Assembly: GCA_022457155.1 (NCBI GenBank)
Contig: JAJGOT010000196.1
Coordinates: 868,001 to 932,000 of the forward strand
Reading direction: 5' to 3'
Length of the DNA: 64,000 bases
DNA from: Cladopsammia gracilis
Taxonomy: Eukaryota > Cnidaria > Anthozoa > Scleractinia > Dendrophylliidae
Made by a program: the position numbers and the translations under genes. This document shows positions 45,043-53,460 of the stretch, one piece after another. The notes under the pieces are model-generated. The model was given only the letters and a program-made list of their open reading frames with translations. It ran no database searches and had not been told where the DNA came from. Position 1 is the first letter of the stretch. Every line of letters starts with the position of its first letter.

Positions 45043-45807
45043 ATGGCAACAACGTATTTTGCATATGGAGTAAATTTGTCTCAAGGACAATTACAAAAGT
45101 TAAAAAAAGCATATGACGATTATTCAGAAATTACGATAAGGTTAAGTAAGAATAATTTAAAAGGGTCACATGAGTTGATGTTGACAAAAACCCAGATTAA
45201 TAAGATTAATAAAGCGCTAAAAAACGGTACCGGTACCGATATCAAAATATCTAAAACACAGATTCGTAAAGCGATAATAAAAGGTGGAAGTTTGTGGACT
45301 TCTTTGTTATCACTCGGTACAAAGTTGTTACCTTTTGCTACAAAAGCAGCTACAAAAGTAGTACCTCATTTAGCTACAGGAGCGTTAAGCGCTTTGGGAA
45401 GTCTCGGTATCGATAAGATTTTTGGTAAAGGAATTACGATACCGTTTAATTTTCTTCCTCAACTTGCAAAATTAAAAGAATTAACACAAGGACAAATCAA
45501 TTTATTGAAAAAAGGTATGCAAAGCGGTAGCGGTATAACATTTAAACCTACTAAAAGACAGATAAATGGAGGATTTTTAGGTACACTTGCTGCAATCGGA
45601 ATTCCTATGGCTATCGAATTAGCTTCAAAACTTTTTGGAAAAGGGTTATCTGTAAGCCCGGCAACGGACGTTGGTGGTGGAGGATTACAAGTACCAAAAC
45701 CCGTTGGTGGAAAAGGATTACAGATTTCTCCAAAATATCCATACTATCCTCCACCTTTTTACGGATCATGGGGTGAAAAAAACCCAAATTTAAAGATATA
45801 CCGCTAA
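45043..45807 (+). CDS. Hydrophobic core protein with adenain-type GG sites
   Basis: An intact 254-residue protein. The N-terminal 75 residues are helical with TK-Q-I-K repeats (KTQINKINKAL; KTQIRKAI; KRQINGG). Two hydrophobic Ala/Gly/Leu blocks follow (LLPFATKAATKVVPHLATGALSALGSLG; GTLAAIGIPMAIELASKLFG), then a Gly/Pro/Tyr-rich end (YPYYPPPFYGSWG). IKGG/S at residues 79-83 and INGG/F at 174-178 fit the adenain consensus (I/L/M)XGG-X, and the protease gene follows directly. I infer a precursor cut during maturation, similar in role to adenoviral pVI or pX. Confidence 0.6.
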   Translation: MATTYFAYGVNLSQGQLQKLKKAYDDYSEITIRLSKNNLKGSHELMLTKTQINKINKALKNGTGTDIKISKTQIRKAIIKGGSLWTSLLSLGTKLLPFATKAATKVVPHLATGALSALGSLGIDKIFGKGITIPFNFLPQLAKLKELTQGQINLLKKGMQSGSGITFKPTKRQINGGFLGTLAAIGIPMAIELASKLFGKGLSVSPATDVGGGGLQVPKPVGGKGLQISPKYPYYPPPFYGSWGEKNPNLKIYR

Positions 45808-46219
45808 GTAATTTTGACCTCCTTGAATGGATAAATTACTTAAAAATACCTGATTTCAAAGGTATTTTTTCGAGCGATCAAACGGTAAATCATATACATA
45901 AAACAGTTGTTGTATAATTAATCTTGATGATAAGATAGGGAACGGTACACATTGGGTAGCAACATTTGTAAAAAATAAAAATCTTATATATTATTTTGAT
46001 TCGTTTTGTTTACCGCCACCACAAGATTTCATTGATTATGCTAATGAATTACGTATGGAATATCAATATAATATCGGTTACCCATTTCAAGCTATAAAAT
46101 CAGTAAGATGCGGCTATTATTGTTTATATTTTCTTGATAATATTTATAAAAAATCATTTTATGATTGCTTAAGTAAATTCAAAATTGATGATCAAAACTA
46201 TAATGAAAAATTTATTTAA
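45808..46219 (+). pseudogene. Adenain-type maturation protease, frameshifted
   Basis: Two open segments in different frames. The first (to TAA 45,915-45,917) contains EWINYLKIPDF...FSSDQ. The second (to TAA 46,217-46,219) contains NLDDKIGNGTHWVAT, YYFDSF and SVRCGYYCLYFL. The catalytic His (THW), acidic residue (FDS) and Cys (GYYC) of the adenovirus-type cysteine protease are all visible. The shift lies near 45,907. No ATG opens the first segment, whose frame runs back into the preceding gene. The protease would process capsid and core precursors; this copy is probably dead. Confidence 0.85.
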
Positions 46220-46274
46220 AAATATTTTATGTAATTAAAATTAAAAAGTTTTATTATACAGATCGTATAATAAA

Positions 46275-46442
46275 ATGGAGTCGCTAACACAAAAAACGTA
46301 TTGTGTCAAGGAAAAAATAAAAACCGGTTGTACTGAACCATCTGGTTATATGACAGCCATAAATGGTAGGCATATGTTTTGGTGCACTTGCGCTAATTGC
46401 GGAATCAAGAAAACCCGTTTCGTTAAGAGTTCGGGAAACTAG
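46275..46442 (+). CDS. Small zinc-ribbon-like protein (DUF5679-like)
   Basis: A 55-residue frame from ATG to TAG. It has YCVKE, a NGR turn and CTCANCGIKKTRF. It resembles the short DUF5679 zinc-ribbon found in Polintons and giant viruses, but the first CxxC has become CxxE, so metal binding may be lost. The PLA2 frame opens within about 20 bases in another frame, so the ribbon may once have been the N-terminus of the PLA2 protein, split by a frameshift. A hairpin, GCCCCCAC/GTGGGGGC, follows the stop at about 46,447-46,464. Confidence 0.55.
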   Translation: MESLTQKTYCVKEKIKTGCTEPSGYMTAINGRHMFWCTCANCGIKKTRFVKSSGN

Positions 46443-46474
46443 TTCAGCCCCCACAAGGTGGGGGCTTTGGCGAG

Positions 46475-47086
46475 ATGGCTATGGAAGGTCTAACGATGCA
46501 TGCGTTACCTTTGTTAGGAAAGAAAGCTGTTGAAATGGGTCGTTATGGGGCAAGTGAGCTGCTGAGAAATAAAAATATGCAAACCAAGGCGTTGGATTTC
46601 GCTCTTGACAAAGCAAAACCGTTTCTTGAAAATACTGCCTCCGACATGTTAAATCAGCTAAGTACTAAGATTAGACCCGATAAAAAATATAAAACGGATC
46701 GAGCTGATTTAGACGGGAGCGGAATCGATGTTCATAAACTGATCGGTAAGCTTCCGAAAGCAAAAGGCGGTTGGACATTACCAGGGCATAAATACACAGG
46801 ACCATACAATGACCTGGATACACAATTAAGATATGATCCGGAAACAGGTAAAATACTGGAGATCTACGAACAGCCGACGGGTAAAACGGATGCCATAGCG
46901 ATGCAGCATGACGTCGATTATTCTGTGTGCGCAAATAAACCGGAACCGCGTAAATGTAAAAACGATGCGGATAGAAAAATGGTGAAAGCTTTGGATAGCG
47001 TGCCCTATTATGATCGACAATGGGGTCACTGGTTAGCTAGAAATACTATCGACGTAAAACAAAAACTTGGGTTGGGAAACGGATAA
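46475..47086 (+). CDS. Phospholipase A2-like virion protein
   Basis: A 203-residue frame. The C-terminal half has the PLA2 fold motifs used by parvoviral VP1 and Polinton capsid-associated proteins: a calcium loop PGHKYTGPYNDLD (about residues 107-119), the catalytic pair in AIAMQHDVDYSVC (His-Asp), and a following NDADRKM Asp. Cys residues flank the active site. The N-terminal half is helical and Ala/Leu-rich. The enzyme would breach endosomal membranes during entry. The open frame extends upstream of the chosen ATG to about 46,424, so a fusion to the preceding zinc ribbon is possible. Confidence 0.8.
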   Translation: MAMEGLTMHALPLLGKKAVEMGRYGASELLRNKNMQTKALDFALDKAKPFLENTASDMLNQLSTKIRPDKKYKTDRADLDGSGIDVHKLIGKLPKAKGGWTLPGHKYTGPYNDLDTQLRYDPETGKILEIYEQPTGKTDAIAMQHDVDYSVCANKPEPRKCKNDADRKMVKALDSVPYYDRQWGHWLARNTIDVKQKLGLGNG

Positions 47087-47226
47087 GGCCGCCGAGTAGT
47101 AGAAACGTAGAGACGTGGCAAGAAAAGCTTGCAGATGAGCTGCATAAACCCATAAGACGAAAGTTTACTCGGCGGCGTGTTATTGTAAACGGTATCGATG
47201 AGATATGGTGTTCTGACCTTGTCGAG

Positions 47227-48054
47227 ATGCAGAAATTAAGCAGGTGGAATAAGGGATATCAATATCTTCTCATGGTGTTAGATGTTTTCAGTAAATACGG
47301 TTGGATTGTACCGCTGAAGAATAAAAAGGGAGAGAGTGTCGCAGAAGCGTTTAAATCGCTATTCAAGAAAGGAAGAAAACTGAAAATGCTGTGGGTGGAT
47401 AAGGGTAAAGAGTATTACAACAAGAATATGAAAGAACTGTTGGATAAAAATAAGATTGTAATGTACTCAACAGAGAATGAAGAAAAATCTAGTGTTTGTG
47501 AAAGATGGAACCGTACGATAAAAGAGAAAATGTTTAAACAATTTACCGTTCAAAACAATACAAAATATCTTGACGCGTTGCCGAGGCTTGTGGTAGAATA
47601 CAATAATTCAAAACACCGAAGCATCGGCATGACGCCTGTGGAAGCGTCGAAGAAAAAGAACGAAAGTGCTGTTTACTTAAATCTCTACGGTAAGATGAAA
47701 CGTACACAACCTCGACGATCGAAATTTAAAGTTGGGGATAAAGTTCGAATATCAAAATACAAACGCCCTGTTTTCGATAAAGGTTACACACCGAATTGGA
47801 CTGAAGAGATTTTTACCGTCGATAAGATTCAATACACTAACCCTATAACTTATAAACTGAAAGATGAGCTTGGTGAGGAGATAACGGGTTCTTTTTATAA
47901 GGAAGAGCTGCAGAAGGCTAAGCAGACCATCTTTCGAATTGAGAAAGTGATTCGGCGAGACGCTCGAAAAGGTAAAGCGTTAGTGAAGTGGAGAGGGTAT
48001 AGCGATAAATTCAACTCTTGGGTAGATCTAAAAGATCTGAAAGATCTGCGGTGA
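47227..48054 (+). CDS. Retroviral-type integrase with chromodomain
   Basis: An rve-fold DDE integrase that would join Polinton ends to host DNA. From the ATG it has 275 residues, but the first catalytic Asp (WCSDLVEM, nt 47,215-47,217) lies upstream of that ATG in the same open frame. That frame is open back to about 47,039 and begins inside the PLA2 gene, so the true start is missing or non-ATG. The other acidic residues are D58 (LWVDKG) and E92 (SVCERWNR). The C-terminus (about residues 238-275: FRIEKVIRRD...LVKWRGYSDKFNSWV) is a chromodomain, which can steer integration to marked chromatin. Confidence 0.9.
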   Translation: MQKLSRWNKGYQYLLMVLDVFSKYGWIVPLKNKKGESVAEAFKSLFKKGRKLKMLWVDKGKEYYNKNMKELLDKNKIVMYSTENEEKSSVCERWNRTIKEKMFKQFTVQNNTKYLDALPRLVVEYNNSKHRSIGMTPVEASKKKNESAVYLNLYGKMKRTQPRRSKFKVGDKVRISKYKRPVFDKGYTPNWTEEIFTVDKIQYTNPITYKLKDELGEEITGSFYKEELQKAKQTIFRIEKVIRRDARKGKALVKWRGYSDKFNSWVDLKDLKDLR

Positions 48055-48101
48055 AAAAAAATGAATTTAAAAACAATAGTTCTTATATATAAGATCAAGC
48101 A

Positions 48102-48413
48102 ATGGCAACATATATGACTCTTCAAGAATTGCGAAAAATGGCTGCTGGAAAGAAAATCAAATACTACATCAAACTACCAAAAGTGGAACTAGTGAAAGCG
48201 TTAAATCTCGACGAAACACTCGTATGTAAACCGTCAAAAGCAAAGGAAGTATTGATAACAAATTCAGACACTAAAAAAATTTTGAGGTGTAAAAGTATGT
48301 ATCAGTGTTCAAAATTGTTGAACAAGAATATCGGTTCAATTCAACATTACCTAAGAGTTGGCACAGAGTTAACGGATAAAGACGGAAACAAAATCAGATT
48401 ATCTTTCGCTTGA
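48102..48413 (+). CDS. Small SAP-like protein with HTH-like C-terminus
   Basis: An intact 103-residue protein. Residues 6-36 (LQELRKMAAGKKIK...PKVELVKAL) form the same SAP/Rho-N-like motif seen in two other proteins of this element. Residues 60-100 (LRCKSMYQCSKLLNKNIGSIQHYLR) look like a NUMOD-type helix-turn-helix. It is probably a DNA-binding protein. Its ATG is preceded by TTCTTATATATAAG, a motif repeated before neighbouring genes. Lies 47 bp after the integrase. Confidence 0.6.
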   Translation: MATYMTLQELRKMAAGKKIKYYIKLPKVELVKALNLDETLVCKPSKAKEVLITNSDTKKILRCKSMYQCSKLLNKNIGSIQHYLRVGTELTDKDGNKIRLSFA

Positions 48414-48493
48414 AAAAAGCTTTTTTTTCATTTCATGAACGTGAAATGAAAAATAAAAATGATTTTAAAAATATATTTCTTATATACAAGGTA

Positions 48494-49333
48494 ATGGATT
48501 CACAAACTGTTCAACAGCTTAGGTCAATTGCACGTGGATATGGATTAAAAGGTTATTCACGTTTGAGAAAGGCGGACTTGATTAAATTCATCGAAAGTAG
48601 TATAAATACTCCATCTGTGAGTAAACAAGTACCAACACGAGGGATTGTAAATTTTATAGACGAAGAAGTACCCCCTCCTAGGAAAAGACAACCTTCACCA
48701 TCACCCACTCGAAGAAGAAGAAAAAGACAACCCTCTCCACAACCTTTAGACCGCAAAGAAGATCATCAATCAGACATACTGCTAGGTAATGAACGTAAAC
48801 GAAATAAGAAGAGACAAAAGAAACAAAAGACCCGACAAACAAAGAAGGATAAGAAATTGGAAATGGCCGTAAATAGATCTGAAAGATCTGTTACTACTGA
48901 AGATACTCTTCAATTGACAAATAATAAGAAGAGACAAAAGAAACTAAAGAGGGAGGCTGCCCGTCTAACAAAGAAAATCAACCGTGCACAAAACAAACGT
49001 GGCGCACTGTTCTTACAAGAAAAACTAAACCAAGTTTTGAAAAAGACCGATAATTACAGATTACCATATGAGATAATCAAGATAGGTGAGAATACAAGTA
49101 ACAAGTTCAAATCGTTTTTCGACATATTCAAAGTTAAAATAGTAAACCCTCGTGAAATATTCGATATTGATAAATTACTGTTAGAAATAGGGCTCAGAGT
49201 AATAAAAGAGAGAGGGCTACAAAACGGTGACAAGATTCGATGGATACTTAGCATACGAGTTGGCAAAAACCGGTCAGTACAAAACGAATCACAATCACAG
49301 ATCAGCTTGGGACGGATCTGGTCGAAGAGATAG
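48494..49333 (+). CDS. SAP-headed N-terminal part of the PolB gene
   Basis: The open frame extends upstream to 48,410 without an ATG, so I place the start at ATG 48,494, which follows TTCTTATATACAAGG. Residues 1-34 are SAP-like (VQQLRSIARGYGLKGYSRLRKADLIKFI). Pro/Arg/Ser-rich and then Lys/Arg-rich low-complexity sequence follows to about residue 160, then a folded region. Near 49,290 the meaning shifts to a second frame (containing VPLPEVKIEIQS and VPRGMGRLRV) and near 49,440 back to the first frame, where PolB continues. I infer one original polymerase gene with two compensating frameshifts. Confidence 0.6.
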   Translation: MDSQTVQQLRSIARGYGLKGYSRLRKADLIKFIESSINTPSVSKQVPTRGIVNFIDEEVPPPRKRQPSPSPTRRRRKRQPSPQPLDRKEDHQSDILLGNERKRNKKRQKKQKTRQTKKDKKLEMAVNRSERSVTTEDTLQLTNNKKRQKKLKREAARLTKKINRAQNKRGALFLQEKLNQVLKKTDNYRLPYEIIKIGENTSNKFKSFFDIFKVKIVNPREIFDIDKLLLEIGLRVIKERGLQNGDKIRWILSIRVGKNRSVQNESQSQISLGRIWSKR

Positions 49334-49438
49334 CTAGATTCATTGAATACAAGGATGTACCGCTCCCCGAGGTCAAAATAGAAATTCAGTCGGTAAAGGT
49401 TCCCCGGGGTATGGGCCGATTACGTGTAACAAAATTAA

Positions 49439-52400
49439 ATGCCAGCGATCAAAAAGAGTATAATCACAATCAAAAATAATGACTCAATCTGTCTTGCACG
49501 AGCAATAGTGACGGCTCGTGCAAACATAAATAAATGTAGATGGACAGCATCTCAGTTGAAAAACGGGTTCAATAGTTCAAGAAAACTGCAGAAAGACGAA
49601 GCTATCAAACTTCATAAAGAAGCTGGAGTCGAAATTAATGAGGAAACCGGTTCTACCCTCGAAGATGTAAAGAGATTCGCGGAACATCTTAAGGTTCAGA
49701 TAAACATTGTAAACGGTGATCAGTTCAATGATCTGATTTTCACTACTGAAAATGAGCACGATGGACAGATGATATACCTTTACAAAAACAAAAACCACTT
49801 CGACGTTATCACAAGTATGCCAGCGTTCTTGAGTAAAGATTATTATTGTCACACCTGCAAAAAACCGTATACAAAACGCGATTGTCATAGATGCCCCGCA
49901 AAGTGTACAGCATGCTTCAAGTACTTTCCACACGGAGTGAAAAAGTGCTCTTATCCACCAATTCCATGCGATAAGTGCAATAGGTCTTTCTTTGGAGTAG
50001 AGTGTTTTCTGGAGCATCAACGTGAACGATCCTTAGGGATTAAAAACGATACTGTGTGTAAAAAAGTAGGTAAATGTTTGAAATGCGAGCGTATAATTAC
50101 TGGTGGCCTAAAGAATCACATCTGCGGATATTCGGAGTGTAATAATTGTGGGGAGTACTGTGATATGCATAAACATCTTTGTTTCATGTCTAAAACGAAA
50201 TGTAAGGGTGGAAAATGTGAAGGTTACGGATGTAGTCCTGAAAATTTGTGTTACCCTTGTCAGACAAGAACTGATAAATACATGTTCTATGATTTCGAAG
50301 CAGTTCAGGAGACCGGTGTTCATGAGGTCAATTTAGTCGTCTGTCACGATTTTTATGGAAATAAAAATTCATTTGAAACGCTCGACGAATTTTGTAAATT
50401 TATTTTTACCAAGGAGTATGAAGGGTATACCTTCATAGCTCACAATGCAAAAAGTTACGATGCTCAGTTTATTCGAAATTGGTGTATAGAGAACAGAGTG
50501 AAACCCGATATTATTTACAACGGAACAAAGATTATGTCTATGAAGGCTGAGGGTGCTAGATTTATTGATTCTATAAACTTTAACGCTGGTCCACTATCAT
50601 CATTCCCAAAGACATTTGGTTTGACAGAGTTGAAAAAGGGGTATTTTCCACATTTATTCAACAAAAAGTGTAACCAAAACTATGTAGGGCCGATTCCTAG
50701 TAAGAAATACTATTGTTATGATCAGATGAAATCTTCAGCGAGAAAGGAATTCCTAATATGGTACCAAGCGCGGGTTGATGAAAACTATGTGTTTGACATG
50801 AAGAAGGAGCTGAGAGAGTACTGTGATAGTGATGTAGACATCCTCAGAAGAGGTATGTTGATTTTTCGAGAACAGTATATCGAGTTAGGTAAAATCGACC
50901 CTCTTCAATATATAACCATTGCTTCTGTATGCATGACCATGTACAGAAGTAACCACATGCCTTGTGAAAAGATCGGTGTTGTAAAGGAAATTACACGTGG
51001 AGAGACCTACAGTAAAAGTAGCATCGCATGGTTAGATTGGATTTCTCAGAGAGATGACGTCAACATAAAACACGCTCTGAGCGGTGGTGAAGAAACTTTA
51101 CCAGATATCGGAAAGGTTGACGGTTTCTGTGGGAATACGGTCTACGAATTTCAAGGATGTTTTTGGCACGGTTGTGAGAAGTGTTATACATGCGACACAA
51201 TCAACACAAAAAATCAGATGGATATGTTAACTCTAAGAAAGAGGACGGTAGCGAAAAACGATAAAATTAGAGCTGCCGGGTATGAACTGGTTGAGGTTTA
51301 CGAATGTGAACTGAAAAAAGATAAAAAGTTTAGTAAATTTCTTAAAACGTGGAATCGGGAATTTGTAGGACCTCTTAATCCTAGGGACGCATTTTTTGGT
51401 GGACGAACAAATGTAACAAAACCGACCTACACATTCAAAAAAGGCGAGAAAGGTAAATACGTCGACTTTGTTAGTTTATATTCAACGGTTCAATTCTACA
51501 AGGATTATCCAGTAGGTCATCCTACAAAGATATTTGATCCTCCTCAAGAGTACGATAAGGAGTGGTTTGGTATTGTAAAATGTAAAGTTTTACCTCCAAG
51601 AAGTCTTTATCACCCTGTGTTGCCGGTAAAAATAAAATGCGATAAGGCTGAAAAGCTGCTATTTCCGCTCTGTAGAGTGTGCGCTGAAAATAAGATTCAG
51701 AAATGTACACATACAGATGATGAACGATCATTCATCGGAACATGGTGCACAAATGAATTGAATGTGGCGATTTGTAAAGGGTACAAGGTACTAAACATAT
51801 ACGAGGTGTGGCATTTCGAGGCTAAAACCGCTAACCTTTTCAAGAGTTATGTAAGAAAATTCATGAAAATCAAGATGGAATCGAGTGAACTGAAGACCGG
51901 TCAAGGTTGTACATATAAGAGTGTTGATGAGTACCGGTCAATTGTTGAATCAAAGTTAGGAATCGAGCTTGGCGAAATTAAATACAATCCCGGAAGGAGG
52001 GCAATCTCAAAGTTGTCTCTGTGTAGTTTATGGGGAAAATTTGGTCAGCGTAATAACTTGAATCAGACTGTGTACGTCACTGAACCACCTAAATTTTACA
52101 AGATCTTGCTAGATGAAAGCATAGACGATCTGAACATTCAATTCTTAAACGAAGAGATGGTTGAAATGACTTACAACTTGAAAGACCAGTTCGTTGACAA
52201 TAGTAATAACACAAACATATTTATTGCTGCTTTCACAACCAGCCACGCTAGAATGATGCTGTATGAAGTGTTAGACAAACTCGGTGATCAGGTTCTCGGT
52301 TTTGACACCGACAGTTGTTGGTATATCGAGCGTGAGGGGGGACAGCGTATCGAAACAGGTGACAGCCTCGGCGATCTAACCGATGAGTTAAACGGACATT

Positions 52401-52714
52401 ATATTACGAATTGGTGCGGTTCTGGTCCAAAATCATACAGTTATAGTACAAGTGATGGGAAGATGGAATGTAAGGTCAAAGGTTTCACTCTGAATCACGA
52501 AAATAGTCAATATATAAATCAAAAAACCATGAGACAAATCATCGAAGGTCAAAAGCAACGAATAACAACTGTTAACGAACAAGCGATAACTCGGGATCCC
52601 TCTACAAAACAGATTGTAAATAGGTACCAGGAAAAAGACCTTCGGATGTGTTACGATAAACGGTGTATGGTGAAGACTGAATCGGGTATCGAGACGTTTC
52701 CATACGGATATTAA
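49439..52714 (+). CDS. Protein-primed DNA polymerase B
   Basis: A 1,091-residue B-family polymerase, the replicative enzyme of Polintons. Exonuclease motifs are FYDFEAV (about residue 283), HNAKSYDAQF (about 338) and YCDSDVDIL (about 460). Palm motifs are FVSLYSTVQFY (A), KLSLCSLWGKFGQ (B) and GFDTDSCWY (C); motif A has Ser-Thr where Ser-Leu-Tyr-Pro is usual, and motif B has Cys for Asn. The N-terminus has an OTU-like pattern (NNDSICLARA ... HFDVITSMP) followed by a series of CxxC fingers. An inserted FQGCFWHGCEKCY block resembles a Vsr-type nuclease domain. It ends naturally at FPYGY. Confidence 0.92.
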   Translation: MPAIKKSIITIKNNDSICLARAIVTARANINKCRWTASQLKNGFNSSRKLQKDEAIKLHKEAGVEINEETGSTLEDVKRFAEHLKVQINIVNGDQFNDLIFTTENEHDGQMIYLYKNKNHFDVITSMPAFLSKDYYCHTCKKPYTKRDCHRCPAKCTACFKYFPHGVKKCSYPPIPCDKCNRSFFGVECFLEHQRERSLGIKNDTVCKKVGKCLKCERIITGGLKNHICGYSECNNCGEYCDMHKHLCFMSKTKCKGGKCEGYGCSPENLCYPCQTRTDKYMFYDFEAVQETGVHEVNLVVCHDFYGNKNSFETLDEFCKFIFTKEYEGYTFIAHNAKSYDAQFIRNWCIENRVKPDIIYNGTKIMSMKAEGARFIDSINFNAGPLSSFPKTFGLTELKKGYFPHLFNKKCNQNYVGPIPSKKYYCYDQMKSSARKEFLIWYQARVDENYVFDMKKELREYCDSDVDILRRGMLIFREQYIELGKIDPLQYITIASVCMTMYRSNHMPCEKIGVVKEITRGETYSKSSIAWLDWISQRDDVNIKHALSGGEETLPDIGKVDGFCGNTVYEFQGCFWHGCEKCYTCDTINTKNQMDMLTLRKRTVAKNDKIRAAGYELVEVYECELKKDKKFSKFLKTWNREFVGPLNPRDAFFGGRTNVTKPTYTFKKGEKGKYVDFVSLYSTVQFYKDYPVGHPTKIFDPPQEYDKEWFGIVKCKVLPPRSLYHPVLPVKIKCDKAEKLLFPLCRVCAENKIQKCTHTDDERSFIGTWCTNELNVAICKGYKVLNIYEVWHFEAKTANLFKSYVRKFMKIKMESSELKTGQGCTYKSVDEYRSIVESKLGIELGEIKYNPGRRAISKLSLCSLWGKFGQRNNLNQTVYVTEPPKFYKILLDESIDDLNIQFLNEEMVEMTYNLKDQFVDNSNNTNIFIAAFTTSHARMMLYEVLDKLGDQVLGFDTDSCWYIEREGGQRIETGDSLGDLTDELNGHYITNWCGSGPKSYSYSTSDGKMECKVKGFTLNHENSQYINQKTMRQIIEGQKQRITTVNEQAITRDPSTKQIVNRYQEKDLRMCYDKRCMVKTESGIETFPYGY

Positions 52715-52870
52715 TGAGTGACGATAAATTATTGCGTTTTATCGATTAAAATATATACCGTATAGTATGGAGTGACGACAAATTATTATCGACATTTCGT
52801 CCATAATATTACATGTGTCACTAAATTATAATGATTTATCGATAGTGGGTTTTCATTACAAAAAGTTATC

Positions 52871-53029
52871 GATAAAACACCATAATTTAGCGGTAGCCAT
52901 TTATATTATGGTGTTTTATCGTTAAAGTATAAAAGTGCGCTATGGTGGTAACATAACTAAAAAATTAACGATAAAACACTATAATTTAAGTGACAGCCGT
53001 TAACATTATAGTGTTTTATCGTTAATTTT
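52871..53029. repeat. Two related long hairpins downstream of PolB
   Basis: Hairpin 1 has 16-bp perfect arms at 52,871-52,886 and 52,905-52,920. Hairpin 2 has 25-bp perfect arms at 52,961-52,985 and 53,005-53,029. They are tandem variants of one unit of about 91 bp. They differ at a paired position (C-G in the first, T-A in the second), so pairing is kept. More decayed relatives seem present at about 52,718-52,860. They may be transcription ends, replication signals or subterminal repeats. Confidence 0.75.
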
Positions 53030-53055
53030 TAAAAAGTGAGCTATAGTGTCTTACA

Positions 53056-53458
53056 TAACTACTCCCATACTTACCCATACTTACCACTACTTACCCTTAC
53101 TTAGTCATACTTACCCATACTTACACATACTTAGCCATACTTAGCCATACTTAGCCATACTTAGCCATACTTAGCCATACTTACCCATACGTACCCCTAC
53201 TTAGCCATACGTACCCCTACTTACCACTACTTAGTCATTCTTACCCATACTTAGCCATACTTACCCATACTTAGCAATACTTACCCCTACTTAGGCATAT
53301 TTACCCGTACTTACCCCTACTTAGCCATACTTACCCATACATACCCCTACTTAGCCATACGTACTCCTACTTAGCCATACTTACCCCTACGTAGCCGTAC
53401 TTACTCATACTTAGTCATACTTAGCCATACTTACCCCTACTTATCCATACTTACCCAT
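53056..53458. repeat. Tandem 10-bp array, ACTTAGCCAT family
   Basis: About 40 copies of a 10-bp unit ACTTA(C/G)CC(A/C)T with point variants; the purest run is around 53,130-53,170. It follows the PolB hairpins and may be a subterminal array of the Polinton. It is not the TTAGGG telomere repeat. Non-coding. Confidence 0.85.
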
Positions 53459-53460
53459 AA

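Larger units (their letters stand above)
35711..53460. mobile_element. Polinton/Maverick (adintovirus-like) provirus, decayed
   Basis: A roughly 17 kb block with the Polinton hallmark set: protein-primed DNA polymerase B, retroviral-type integrase, FtsK/A32 packaging ATPase, double-jelly-roll major capsid, penton-like minor capsid and adenain-type protease, plus PLA2 and fibre genes. Minus-strand genes fill 35.7-41.2 kb and plus-strand genes 41.3-52.7 kb, with a divergent promoter region at 41.16-41.28 kb. The left junction is sharp at 35,711; the right end is uncertain. I found no terminal inverted repeat, so one or both ends are missing or rearranged. At least eight stops or frameshifts mark it as inactive. 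Confidence 0.9.

Noticed and set aside
53056..53458. Interstitial telomere repeat
   Set aside because: The unit is a 10-bp ACTTAGCCAT variant, not TTAGGG or its complement.
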